DNA of 64,000 bases, taken from positions 520,549 through 584,548 of the forward strand of contig PDUO01000022.1 in NCBI GenBank assembly GCA_003008705.1, given 5' to 3'. Shown in pieces: positions 23,401 through 33,589 of the stretch. Every line of letters starts with the position of its first letter. Position 1 is the stretch's first letter. Source of the DNA: Pezicula radicicola. Lineage: Eukaryota > Ascomycota > Leotiomycetes > Helotiales > Dermateaceae. A program made the position numbers and the translations under genes. Under the pieces are notes generated by a model. It was not told the origin of the DNA. It made no database searches and saw nothing but the letters and a program-made list of their open reading frames with translations.

Positions 23401-24213
23401 ATGCCAGAGGGATCCCCAAAACCAATACCGAGAATTATGGATTCAATTGACAACCTAGTCGAGCATAACCTCTTCGATCTTTGGCATGGAGCTGTAACCG
23501 ATTACACATCTAGAAAGCTGACAAAAGCCGAAGACAAATTACCTGCATTGGCAGGATTTGCTCGTGCGGTGAGCAAATACACCAAATGCGAATATATTGC
23601 TGGCCTTTGGGGCGACGACTTCTTGCGGAGCTTGGCTTGGGCTCGTGATACTGGTGGTAACAATAGGGCGATCCTACATAAAAGATATGATACATACATT
23701 GCTCCTACGTGGTCATGGGCTTCAGTTGACGGCCACACATGCTTCAAATCCATCAGAGCGAAACCAAGAAGTCAAGCGGCAGGCGATGAAGGTCAACATG
23801 AGAAGGGTTCAATTTCCATAAGATCTCATCACATCCAACTTGAGGGAAGCGATCCATTCGGACAACTAAAATCTGGCTATTTACAAATCTCAGCACCAAC
23901 GGTGTCAGGAGTTCTTGGCTACGATGCTTCCTACAATCAATTCGGGCAAATCATACAACTCGAGGGTTTTAGTGGCGACCATGTACTAGGAGATATGGGG
24001 TTTGACATTCCGTCAGAACGAAAATCCTTGGTTGTTGTGCATTGTGTTTATCTTTTTTCTCAAGAAAATTTGGATAGGGAACCTACTGGAATGGGTTTGG
24101 CACTTGTTCCCGTTGATGGCTGTGAGAATACCTATAGACGTGTTGGTAGTATTCGTCAGCTTAAGAGGAAGTTTTTTGAGAAGGCTAAGGTTTTGGATTT
24201 CACACTTGTCTGA
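20409..24213 (+). CDS. Ankyrin-repeat protein with C-terminal HET domain, 1248 aa
   Basis: HET domains drive heterokaryon-incompatibility cell death and resemble TIR-like effectors; ankyrin repeats are ligand-sensing scaffolds. Exons 20409-22569 and 22628-24213 join in phase (intron 58 nt, GTATAT donor, GCTAAC branch, AATAG acceptor). Residues about 35-610 hold roughly a dozen ankyrin units (for example HGGHLEIVQMLLQEGADVN and GSIEVVKILLAAGADVN). A CSTCSKLPLEVF...CPLCMFFW segment follows at about 617-660. The HET core includes YITLTHCW (about 793), YLWIDSLCIIQD (about 846), LTKRGWALQERELSPR and PTWSWASVDG. There is no NACHT or NB-ARC between them. The start is the first ATG in frame; the in-frame TTG further up is not used. 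The gene is fully open despite pseudogenes on its upstream side. Confidence 0.9.
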
Positions 24214-24683
24214 GACATAAAATTGTATAGAAATTAAGAAATGCTATATGGAATACGGTTACTGTCACGTTGCTATCTATAAAGGATAATACTTACGAAG
24301 TGGAATAACAATTGACTTAATTTAAGTAATCTACTTCACTTAAATCTAAGTAACTAACTTATTTAAGTAAATAATTTAGCTAGAGTAACTCACATCATTC
24401 AGCTATTACATTTAAAGCCTATATTAAGGATTAACCCTTATTCTTAACATTCTTTGCGTATAGTCAACTTCAAATTACTACCGGTCGATTTCTGAATCTG
24501 CTCAGGGAATCATATATCGAACTTACTATAAATTAGGCATTAGTACTTAAGTCATTATTGCTTATCTTTAAGGTAATCCTTGCAGCTCCTTTTACGATAC
24601 TTGGCGTATAGCTCGTTATACGTTTTTCATTTTTAAATAACAAACATGGTTATATACCTAACATAGACACAACTTCCACAGCC
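24214..24683. other. AT-rich intergenic region
   Basis: 3' flanks of two convergent genes, with TTTAAGTAA-type direct and inverted repeats around 24310-24375. No gene is seen. Confidence 0.5.
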
Positions 24684-25661
24684 CTATGTATTCGCTTTAA
24701 AGCTGGCGGGGTAGCGCTCGCCAGCTGTTGTGAACTTGGCTAAGATAGCATCGATCTGCGCCATCTCTTCATCCGCGATGTCGATCAGCTTGCTGTTCTC
24801 CTCTACTCGCGCCGCTGTCGTGGCGCCGGGGATAGGGATAATAGTGGGCATCCCAGGACGCCTCGATAGCGCCCTCGTCCAGTTGATGGCAAGTTGGGCT
24901 TGCGTGCAGCCCTTCTTCTTAGCGATCTCCTCGACCTTCTCGACTAGCTGCACGTTAATCTCGAAGTTTCCTGGCTGGAACCGAGGGAAGTTGAATTTTA
25001 GCAACAACGAGTCCTTCGGGAGGTCTTTGAACTTCTTGAACTGGCCTGTTAACATTCCTCTGCCAATGGGCGAGTAGGCGACAAGCGGGATTCCGTACTG
25101 GGCACACGCGGCCGCAACACCATTCTCTAAGACGTCAGTAGAGAACCTGTTACAGTACACGGTAAGCGTAAGCGGTAACTCACTGGTGCCACCGGATCTG
25201 TTAGGGTGACTTACAGCGAGAGCTCGACCTCTACGGCAAGAACCTTGGTATGTTTGACAGCTTCACGGATCGTCTCAGCCCGCACCTCCGATAGCGAGAT
25301 GCCCCCGATCTTACCGGTCTGGACGTACTCCTTCTCGATAAGACTGAAGGTAACTCCAATAGGCACGGTTGGGTCCTGACGGCCGAATTCGAACAAGTCA
25401 ATCTTCTTGCGGCCCTTAAGCTGGGCAATGCTATCATCGAGAGTCCGGCGCGTGTTCTCGGGTGAGGCGTCCGCTCGGTGGGTTTTAGGATTCACACCAC
25501 CCTTAATACTGATGACAACCTTATCGGCGTCTTCGGGGTACTTCTCAAAGTACCTCTCCAGGAGCACCAGACTGTTGTAGTTGGGCGGCCCGTAGAACTC
25601 GCCGCCGTTCCAAAAGTTGCCTGGCGTAACAAGGGTTAGCCAACTCTGAGAGGGGGGGGGG

Positions 25662-25706
<45 letters not shown>

Positions 25707-25848
25707 CGTTCGCCAACGTACTTCCATTCTTGAGGGCGGCGTGCATGGCCTCAAAGGCCTGCTCCTGAGGGCACGGCGTAGGTCGCCAGGTCAATCCCAT
25801 GAGGCCGAAGCCAATAGGTCCTATCTCCTTGCCAACGAGTTGGGGCAT
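24684..25848 (-). CDS. Aldo/keto reductase (pyridoxal-reductase-like), 331 aa
   Basis: NADPH-dependent carbonyl reductase of the AKR superfamily. Exons 25848-25722, 25620-25215 and 25146-24684 make 332 codons. The barrel starts GPIGFGLMGLTW. The catalytic Tyr is in GGEFYG (Y52) and the Lys in VISIKGG (K82). The DLFEFGRQDPTVPI segment takes the place where classical AKRs carry the catalytic His, as in the pyridoxal reductase branch. IPIPGATTAARVEEN is the cofactor-binding C-terminal motif. Intron 1 (25721-25621) contains a pure CT/GA microsatellite and a poly-G/C run; intron 2 is 25214-25147. Coding GC content is visibly higher than in the flanking DNA. A P450 relic lies divergently upstream, so both may be leftovers of one pathway. 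Confidence 0.88.
25652..25704. repeat. (GA)n microsatellite preceded by poly-G, inside an aldo/keto reductase intron
   Basis: Eleven consecutive G, then an almost uninterrupted GA run with two GAAA interruptions. In transcript sense this is a CT-rich stretch that could serve as, or disturb, the polypyrimidine tract of intron 1. Confidence 0.9.
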
Positions 25849-26297
25849 CTTTGTGTTGTGCTAGGTGAGAGTGGGAGAAAGTTTGGAGTTGTTGAATACT
25901 TTAGAATAAGGCCTTGTTCTTTTGAAGTTCTTTTGAAATAGTTGGTACGTTGCTTGGGCCGCGCCGGCTTTATGCATCTCTAGTGCTTTAATTCCGAAGA
26001 TGAGCAAATCCTACTTACCTTAGAGTCAGAAACTCGCTACAGTAATTGGGAGGAGGCTTGGTCACCGAAGTGAGACTTCAGTGACTTATGGAACGGCCGG
26101 ATACAGATACTCATATCCGCGGACGAGAGCAGATTATAGGTTCTCTGCGGCTCAACCACACCCTTAAGGACCCCATGCTGGCTTATTACCCCACGGATAT
26201 TAGTGTTATCGCCGGCCTCTTAACCATGGAGATCAGCAACTTAGTCCCGGATTTACTAGACGAGATTCAGTATGACGTCGGGGGCACGGATGGGGAG

Positions 26298-26909
26298 AAC
26301 TAGAAGTACCCCCGGCCGGAGTATTCCTTGTCGGTATGTGTTTTACAACGCTTAGTAAAGCTCGACTTATTTAGGTTCTAAAACGTAGCTGCTTTAGAAG
26401 CTGTCTTAGGGGTAGATAGCCTACAATTATCCCCTCCACCCTATATTGGCCAACGCTTAGGCTATAGGGACGTGCAATAAGGTATATGTCAAACAGAGCA
26501 GTTCCGGCCAATAAACTTCCTGTATTTGCTTCTAAGACGCATTAAGTGATTGTAGACGAGCAGAGTGTCAAGTCCCTGCCCCAATGGCCAATATGCGGTG
26601 GAGGGGATAGGCTATATTTATACCCTATAGTTATAGGCTATGTGCCCTATAATTATAGTAGTTAGAAAATAGTGTAGGTAGAAAAAATTAGGCGTTGTAA
26701 AAGTATTATTTAAAAATTTATAGTACTATATAGCCTATATTTATAGGGTGTATAGCCTGTAGCTATAGGTACTGTATGTACCTACCTGTAATTATAGGGC
26801 TTACAAGTAGTCTTTATAGGTGTAGATAGCAAGGTCGAAGAATCAGTGATAGATTCGGGTAAGACCCTACACCTCTGACAAGGAATACTCCGCCCGGGGG
26901 GGCGGGGAG
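26298..26909. mobile_element. Inverted-repeat insertion element within P450 relic, putative 6-bp target duplication
   Basis: The arms are CCCCCGGCCGGAGTATTCCT (about 26309-26333, through TTGTC) and its inverted near-copy (26877-26903). GGGGAG directly flanks the insert (26292-26297 and 26904-26909). The interior is AT-rich with many TATAGGC/CCTATA palindromic words and no long ORF. A second inverted repeat is nested inside. Confidence 0.6.
26417..26614. repeat. Nested inverted repeat, 198 bp
   Basis: TAGCCTA and TCCCCTCCACC followed by ATATTGGCCA at 26417-26452 recur inverted at 26585-26614, differing by a 6-nt indel and two bases. It could be a second element inserted in the first, or an inner TIR. 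Confidence 0.55.
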
Positions 26910-27058
26910 CTGTACAAGACCATCTGTGTCTACGATTCAATGAGCCGTATTGTTGAAAACGCAGGCCTTGGCACACACCTACAACTGCGCGACACCCTCG
27001 CTTACAACTTCTACCTTTTGAGAACCTCAAAAGTCGCAAAATTTACATCAACTTCTTA

Positions 27059-27634
27059 ATTCATACATCGCAGGTTAGGGTTAGTTTAAGGTATATTTTT
27101 TGATTGTGTGTGGTTAGAGTTATATGTTTGTAGTTTTGTATGCGCATATTATGTGCCAGAGGTGCCATGGACGTATAAGGTGCTTTCGATTTAATCTACG
27201 TTTTGCCTTAATTCGCTCGGTATCTATATTTCCTTCCTGTGATCCTGAAATGTAGCAAACGCTATCTTATCTTTAGAATTTCCCGTTGCATTAGAGATGT
27301 CTGCGTAGTGTGGATTCATTTTATCAAGACCTCAATTCGCGTCTTGATGCAATGGGTAGAGACCCAATGTGTATTAAACTTATCAACGTGGAAAATAGCT
27401 TATCGATGCAGTAGTACATGCCTGTAATAATAATTACGGTATGCTTGGTAAGGTTCTAAAAAATAACTGAAACTATCACTTATAAAGTTCATGCTCAACA
27501 GTCTGTGACAAGTAATAAGAAAAGTTCCATGCAACATTTGAAACTAAGACATATCTTGAATAAGAAAAGAAGCCTAGTAAGTCATAAGTCATGATAATTG
27601 GGTCCTGCTCGCTTACGATCCCAAAGTTCAACAA
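27059..27634. other. Intergenic, AT-rich
   Basis: Between the P450 relic and the 3' end of the next gene; no coding signal recognised. Confidence 0.5.
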
Positions 27635-29370
27635 CTAATCATCAGCCAAGGATCTCGATCCAGAAGAGGATGTGCCATCAGAGGAGTCATCGTCGGAATC
27701 ATCTTCAAAGCCCGATGGGACCTCAATTGCATCCAATGCTGCTCCACGTTCCTCCACAGGAATATCATCGTATAGTGTCGAGATGGATGCCAAGAAAGAA
27801 TTAAGGACATTCTCGGTTTCTCTTGGAGTAAGTTTCAAGTAAGCAGTTCGGCTCTTTCCTCTTCGTGTTCTGACTGAGGATATAGTTGAGGACGAGATGC
27901 TACTAGCAGGTCTGCGAACTAGCGGAGGAGGTGGAGGAAAATTAAAATGGCGTGGTGGGCGTGCGAATTGTTCGCGTTCACGACCACGCAGGACGAAAGT
28001 ATATGCATTTTGATCCTTCGAAACGAAATTTTTGGAACCCATTTTCTTCCCAAACCAGTTACGAGGTGTTTTGTGAACCCCCCATCGCAACAAAGCAGCC
28101 ACCGTCCAATCGCGGCTACCGAACTTTTTTGAATCGTTCTTCTGCGCCATGATGTTGTAGATAGGTGTGCTTGCAGCTGCTGGAGCTGTTATCATCATGT
28201 TGAGTTTTGCTGACGGGTCATTGATATGCTCTGCTCCGCGACTGTCGAGGAAGTTTTTAATTTCGTCCTGGCTGGCAGGAACTTGTGTCCAGATGACTTC
28301 GTTGGTTTCGCTTTGAACGAACTTGAAAGGAAGTCCGAAGATCCGGACCAATGTAGTCATTGGGCGCTTTGCTTCGCTCACTAAATTTCTGGAGGTGGTA
28401 GTCTGCCATAATTCGAATATGTCCTTGTTCGGATCGGGGCTCCAAGGTTTTTCAATTTCTGGCTGGATTACCTCTGGCATGTCTTGCTTTCTGCCGGTGG
28501 ATTAGTTGTTGTATACATACATTATAATGGTAACTGAGAGACTTACCCCTTCTTGATAGAATCATTGTCCACTTCGGAAGGGTTTCGGATTGTTACAGAC
28601 GAGTCACTGGTGGAGTCGGCACAGGTGCAGTTTGGTGGCTGGACTTCGATAACTTGTGGTTCAGGTACTGGTATGTTCACAGGTTCACCAGGCTCGTAGG
28701 CTCCAAAGGCCACAACCGATGTAATATCAGCCTCTCGAAGACGTTCTAAAAGCCACCCAGTCTTGCATTTGAGTTTTTGGAGGATCTTGGTTTCACTGGG
28801 TGTGAGCCCTTGTCTGTTTAATTAAAGTATATTAGTTCTCGTAGCAATTACTAATGTGCTGAATGAGTTGAGATGACCTGCTTACTCTTGAAATTTAATT
28901 TGTAAAATAATAAGTCGTACAATGTATTCCAACATCATGATTTCCTCTGCTGCGTTGTCGATAGAGCATTGTAATTCATCAAAGCCATCGTCATCAATAT
29001 TCATACCCCACAGTAATTTCTTCCATGGCTTCTTCGGAGGTTCGATAAGCTCGAAAATCCCATTCCCAAACTCTGTGGCTTTCGTTTCCCCAGCTATTGC
29101 CTTTTCAAGCCCTATCCGCACCTTATCAACAATCTTTACACATTTTTCTGTTACTCCTTTAAATCTCTTTTCGAAACTTTCTTTAAAGTACTTTTGGTTG
29201 CTGTTGACCACATTGCCGATCTCGTTGAGGAATGTAGCAGCCAGGGATATTTGCGAGGCAAGGTCCTTCAACTTTTCTGAATTGCCATAAAAAAACAGAT
29301 CATTTGCAAGACTCGATCCTGAACGTGCGGTTTCTAACAAGAAGGCTCCTGGTGCTCGGTTTGACTCCAT
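27635..29370 (-). CDS. Hypothetical protein, 535 aa, helical N-terminal domain and Pro/Ser/Asp-rich tail
   Basis: Product not recognised. Exons 29370-28886, 28813-28547 and 28490-27635 join in phase with good GTAAG donors and CAG acceptors (536 codons). Residues 1-160 are predicted helical (LKDLASQISLAATFLNEIG... and later VRIGLEKAIAGE), and the spacing recalls the N-terminal adaptor domain seen on fungal STAND/NLR-like proteins; that link is inference. The middle has a short Cys/Asp segment (CTCADSTSDSS). The third exon holds a conserved-looking block (RRPMTTLVRIFG-like, FLDSRGAEHIN, DWTVAALLRWGVHK), then a Pro stretch (NFPPPPPLVRR), Ser-rich and acidic ends. There is no signal peptide or membrane span. 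Its position between HET genes makes a signalling role conceivable. Confidence 0.72.
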
Positions 29371-31107
29371 TTTGGGGTTTCCACAGCTTCGTGGATGAAA
29401 GCTGGAGATGTTGGACTAAGTAGAAATAAGGAGTGGGGAAGTGAGGGGACCTTGAATCTTTTGACTTTCGAGTAGTCAAAAATCTTTGGTGGGTATATAA
29501 CCAGTGAACTGAATTTCATAACGATGGTGGTGTGGTCATTATGGAAAAAGTAATGCAAGTTAGCGTGTTCTAGGTCTACAGGGCTCGCTAAGCGATGATG
29601 TGCAGAAGTCTGCAGTGAGACGCACCAGAACCGAATCCTGTTCACCGAGCCTGCATCAATCATTGGGCTTGAAATCAACTCAGATGATATGTACTCATGT
29701 GCCAATATTACACATCTCAAAGCAGATGTTCTAGACCTCTCAAGTTGGCAGGCATCCTTCCCTTAGACGTTGATAATGATAGGAAGGCATGTAAAAGGAT
29801 GTTACAATGATATCGGTTCGGAGTACAAACAAGAGTAGACAGCATGGTGCATACATACTATACTCTACCCACTGAACGTATGCTTATCCCGTTGTACTAT
29901 TGTACCAACATTGAATCACTGCAGAGGGTGGATCCCACCTACGTTCTTTGAATCCGTATATGAGACCGTTAACTTTAGTGGGAACTTCTCAGTCTCTCAT
30001 TGCATTCCTCGAAGGGGAAAATCGGGCTTGAATCTAAACAACAGCTCTTGTGGTTTGCTAAAACAAACTCAAAATCGTTCTGCACAATCTAGTACACACT
30101 GCAAGATCGGTTTGTCTTTTCTGTATTCTAATCTTCACGTGTACCTTCTGTCTGTTTGGAATTTAATACTAACACGGAATATTTACACATATCGTCTTAT
30201 TAACACCGATTTTAATGCCAATCTGCATGTTAGAAAGACCTCCATATACCGGTCAATCCTACTTGCCAGACAGCAAAGACTGTACGATAAGCCAAGACGA
30301 AAACCGTTCAATTTTGAGATAGCAGAATCTTGAAAATAGTAGATGTAAGAGTGCTTAAAGTGAGCAGCAACTTTAACTGCATTGCGATAACACTGCTTAT
30401 GATTTCAGTAGGTCATTCCCAATACAACATTATGCCCATGATTCTACATCGGAAGTGCGTTACTTTACAAAAACATTAGATAAAACAAAGTCCCAAATTA
30501 GCTTTTGGGACGTGTTTTTAATGCGGGGTGAAAACAACAAAATGTAACCTTCGTATCGTCAAGACCTTGCCCCTGAAAATTACGTCGCTTGTTACTTTAA
30601 GCGAATTGGAGTGTCCAATATAGTGGCACCACCTTATCTCATTACTGCTCCTACTTTGGCATTTTGGCATCGGCATTTGTTACAGTGTAGTTTATATCCT
30701 CGACATAGTTTTGACAATGTAAAAGGTTCATGTTCTAGCTTCCTTCTTTGCTTAGAAAGACATTGCGCGAAGCTTCTTAAAACTATGATATAGGATAGAC
30801 GAGACGGCAGTTACGCGCGGACGGCCCGGAACACTTTTGACAGGTCTGTTACACGAATACTACTCTCGCATATGGCCAACTTCGACAGGTAGGTTTACTG
30901 AGTCTTGGAATAGAGAGACACGCCAAGCATAACCAAGAAAAATGTGCACAATATGCTAAGAAATTCGAAGCATCTTCGAAATGCCGGAAGCTAGTTTTTC
31001 TCGTGCACATGCTTTGCCGTACGATCTCTTATGTATTTAACCCGCTGCATTTGGAGTTCGATGGCTATTCCTCAAGATTTACCTTTACTTTTTAGTATAC
31101 TAAATCT
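29371..31107. other. Intergenic, no supported gene
   Basis: Promoter of the minus-strand gene, then unremarkable DNA. A 140-codon plus-strand ORF (29911-30333) has a random-looking, Asn/Ser/Arg-rich translation without motifs. Confidence 0.45.
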
Positions 31108-32840
31108 ATGCTCATGCCAGTCAAGTTGCAGAAAATGGCGCCAACACTCGACAAAATAAGCCCCAGAATTAGGGTAAATGTTGCCACATCGACTGAATCA
31201 ATGTTATCTCCCCGGCCTGAGGGTGACAGTGACCTCGATGAGGCGTTCAAGTATCTCAGCAACCATACTGATATCGCGTCGGAAGGAATTAATGTAGCAA
31301 AATTGCGACGAAAGATCGACTGGAATATTATGCCGATTATGTTTGCATGTAATACATTTCAATTTCTTGACAAGGCATTGATCAATGTGAGTCTACTTTT
31401 CACACTTGTTGTAGAGGTTCTAACATAAATTGTAATAGTATGCTGCTGTCATGGGGATTAAAGAGGACCTGAACCTCACCAAAAATGATTTTTCGAACGC
31501 TGCTTCCGCATTCTACATTGCATATCTGATCGCGGAAGTTCCAACAGGTTTGTTGCTCATCCCTAAAGCTGTATTCGGGACTCTTACAAACCAATTCTAG
31601 GATACCTTCTTCAAAAGATTCCCCCAGGAAAATGGCTAGGACTCAACGTGACTCTTTGGGGTATCACTTGTGCAGCTACTGCTGGAACTTTTAACTATCA
31701 TTCTCTCCTTGCTGCCCGTGTGATGCTCGGTATTTTTGAAGCAGCGGTCATTCCGTGCCTAATGCTACTAAGCAGTCAATATTACACCAAGTCTGAACAA
31801 GCACCAAGATTCTCAATTTGGTTTTCTGGAGTTGGACTTGGACAGGTTGTTGGAGGTCTTATCTCCTTTGCTTTCCAGCATGTCCAGAGTACTCGATTCA
31901 AGTCTTGGCAGGCAATGTTCGTATGTGTTGGACTTTTGACTATTTTGTTTGGAATAGCTACATTTTTTATCATCCCGGACTCGCCAATGAAAGCCAAATT
32001 TCTCATCACTTCGGAAAAAGCAGCGCTGCTAAAGCATATCAGTATCAATCAGACGGGAGTTCAAAATAGACATTTTAAAATGTCGCAAGTTTGGGAGCTC
32101 TTCTTCGATCCTCAAATATACCTTCTAAATATCTGCGCCATTTCTGTAAGTCTTCTTCAAAATGATTTAGAGGCCTTCTAAAAACGAACTAACATGCTTC
32201 ACAGATTGGCGTATCCGCTGGTGTCGTCACAATCTACTCCTCGACACTCATTCAAGGCTTCGGCTTTTCTTCAAAACACACTGCACTTCTCAACATGCCT
32301 AGCGGAGTCGTCTGCATTGTCTCTGCTTTAATTGTCGGATATGGTGTGCGTAAAGTCGGACAAAGATGGGCATGGCTAAGCTTGGTCTGCGTTCCCGGCG
32401 TAATCGGCGCTAGCTTATTGTCCTCCGTTCCTCCATCGAACCGCGCTGCCTCACTCGCAGGTATCTACCTCGTTGGCTTCATTAGCGGTATCATGATCAT
32501 TCTATACCAATGGACTATGTCTAACGTCGCCGGACACACGAAGAGAACCATAGCGGCTGCATTTATTGCTGGATGTTTCTCCATTGGTAATATCATAGGC
32601 CCTCAAACTTTCCAGGCCAAAGACGCTCCAGGATACAAACCTGCAAAACTCGCGGTCCTAGGTACACAAGCTGGTGGAGGATTTATCGCGATTGTACTGT
32701 TTGGATACTATGTATGGGCAAATAGACAGAAGGATAAGCGTCAGGCGACCATGAATTTGCCTTCTGCAATGGAGAATGAAAAGATGCTTTGGGAAAACAT
32801 GACCGACAAGGCGAATCCCTCCTTCAGATATATCTATTAG
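31108..32840 (+). CDS. MFS transporter, allantoate permease/anion:cation symporter type, 522 aa
   Basis: Plasma-membrane importer of organic anions (allantoate, nicotinate, vitamin-like acids in characterised relatives). Exons 31108-31386, 31439-31547, 31601-32145 and 32205-32840 join in phase. A cytosolic N tail leads to KIDWNIMPIMFACNTFQFLDK, the typical first helix of this family. AEVPTGYLLQKIPPGKWLG is the loop motif after helix 2, and ARVMLGIFEAAVIPCLMLL and YYTKSEQAPRFSIWF are diagnostic for the Dal5-like clade. IIPDSP marks the start of the central loop. The C half has helices to FGYYVWANRQKD. About twelve helices are expected. The exact substrate cannot be read from sequence. Confidence 0.9.
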
Positions 32841-33589
32841 TGTTTGACTCACTCTTTCTTATTTTATTAATGGTACTTCATCAGCGCTGTTCAAATGTAT
32901 TGTCTTTCCACTACAATTCTTTCACGCTATTACTGTATAGAGTGGACAAAATTTGGCATTTATCGATAAAAAGGAAAATAAATATTAAGTAAGCACCATA
33001 CAGTACTGATACATTCCCCTCATTCTCGATGAACTTTATTTATGATTCCGTGAGCTAACCTCAAGCTCTCGGTTTCTAGTTTAGCCTAGAAGTGAATACA
33101 GCAGTTAACCTTTGTTTCAGCAGCGAAGGACGAGTATCACAATGTATACGATTACGATTCTCTTCTTTCTCTATCTTTAGGTTCTGGCCCTTGATCCTTT
33201 TCTTCTAATTAGCAATAAAGGTTAAATTAAGTACAAAGTTGAATCTCTTTCTCAACGTGACAGTCAGGTGACTAGCCCCCTTTACCAAGACACTAGGTCT
33301 ATTTTGGCACTCTATGCTCTGCACAAATACCGGGTAGAAGACTATTTATTTTTGTATTTATCCCTTTCCAGGTTATTTATTCCTTAGCACCAGCCAAAAC
33401 GCATGCATGCGGGTGCGATCACGTGTAATTTACGCCCAAGCCTGTCCAAATGCGGCCTAGTTGCCTGAAATTGACTCTCTCGCCGTCACCGAACGAGTCA
33501 CTAACTCTTCCCGGGGAGTGACGATCCAACCACCAGAAACATATATTAAGACCACAATCCCCCCAATGTGAGATTTCACAGACTTCAAC
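32841..33589. other. Intergenic/promoter region
   Basis: 3' flank of the MFS gene and promoter of the HEAT-like gene. TATATTAAG at about 33542-33550 lies close before the ATG at 33590. No gene is seen. Confidence 0.45.

Larger units (their letters stand above)
26088..27058 (+). pseudogene. Cytochrome P450 fragment split by a 0.6-kb inverted-repeat insertion
   Basis: The left part (to 26297) ends GLLTMEISNLVPDLLDEIQ then GGTDGE. The right part (from 26904) reads GELYKTICVYDSMSRIVENA then LRDTLAYNF. Together they match the fungal P450 region with the pattern R-x-LT..ISNLVPDLLDEI...WK.I.VYD.M.RIV...G.PLCRD..YL. Both parts read GGG GAG in the same phase, so removing one copy of GGGGAG plus the insert rejoins the frame. 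The N-terminal membrane anchor, ExxR and the heme Cys loop are absent, so only a mid-protein piece remains. It lies divergent to the aldo/keto reductase. The family call rests on pattern similarity recognised by eye. Confidence 0.6.

Noticed and set aside
29911..30333. 140-codon plus-strand ORF
   Set aside because: Translation looks random, no motif, no promoter or splice support.
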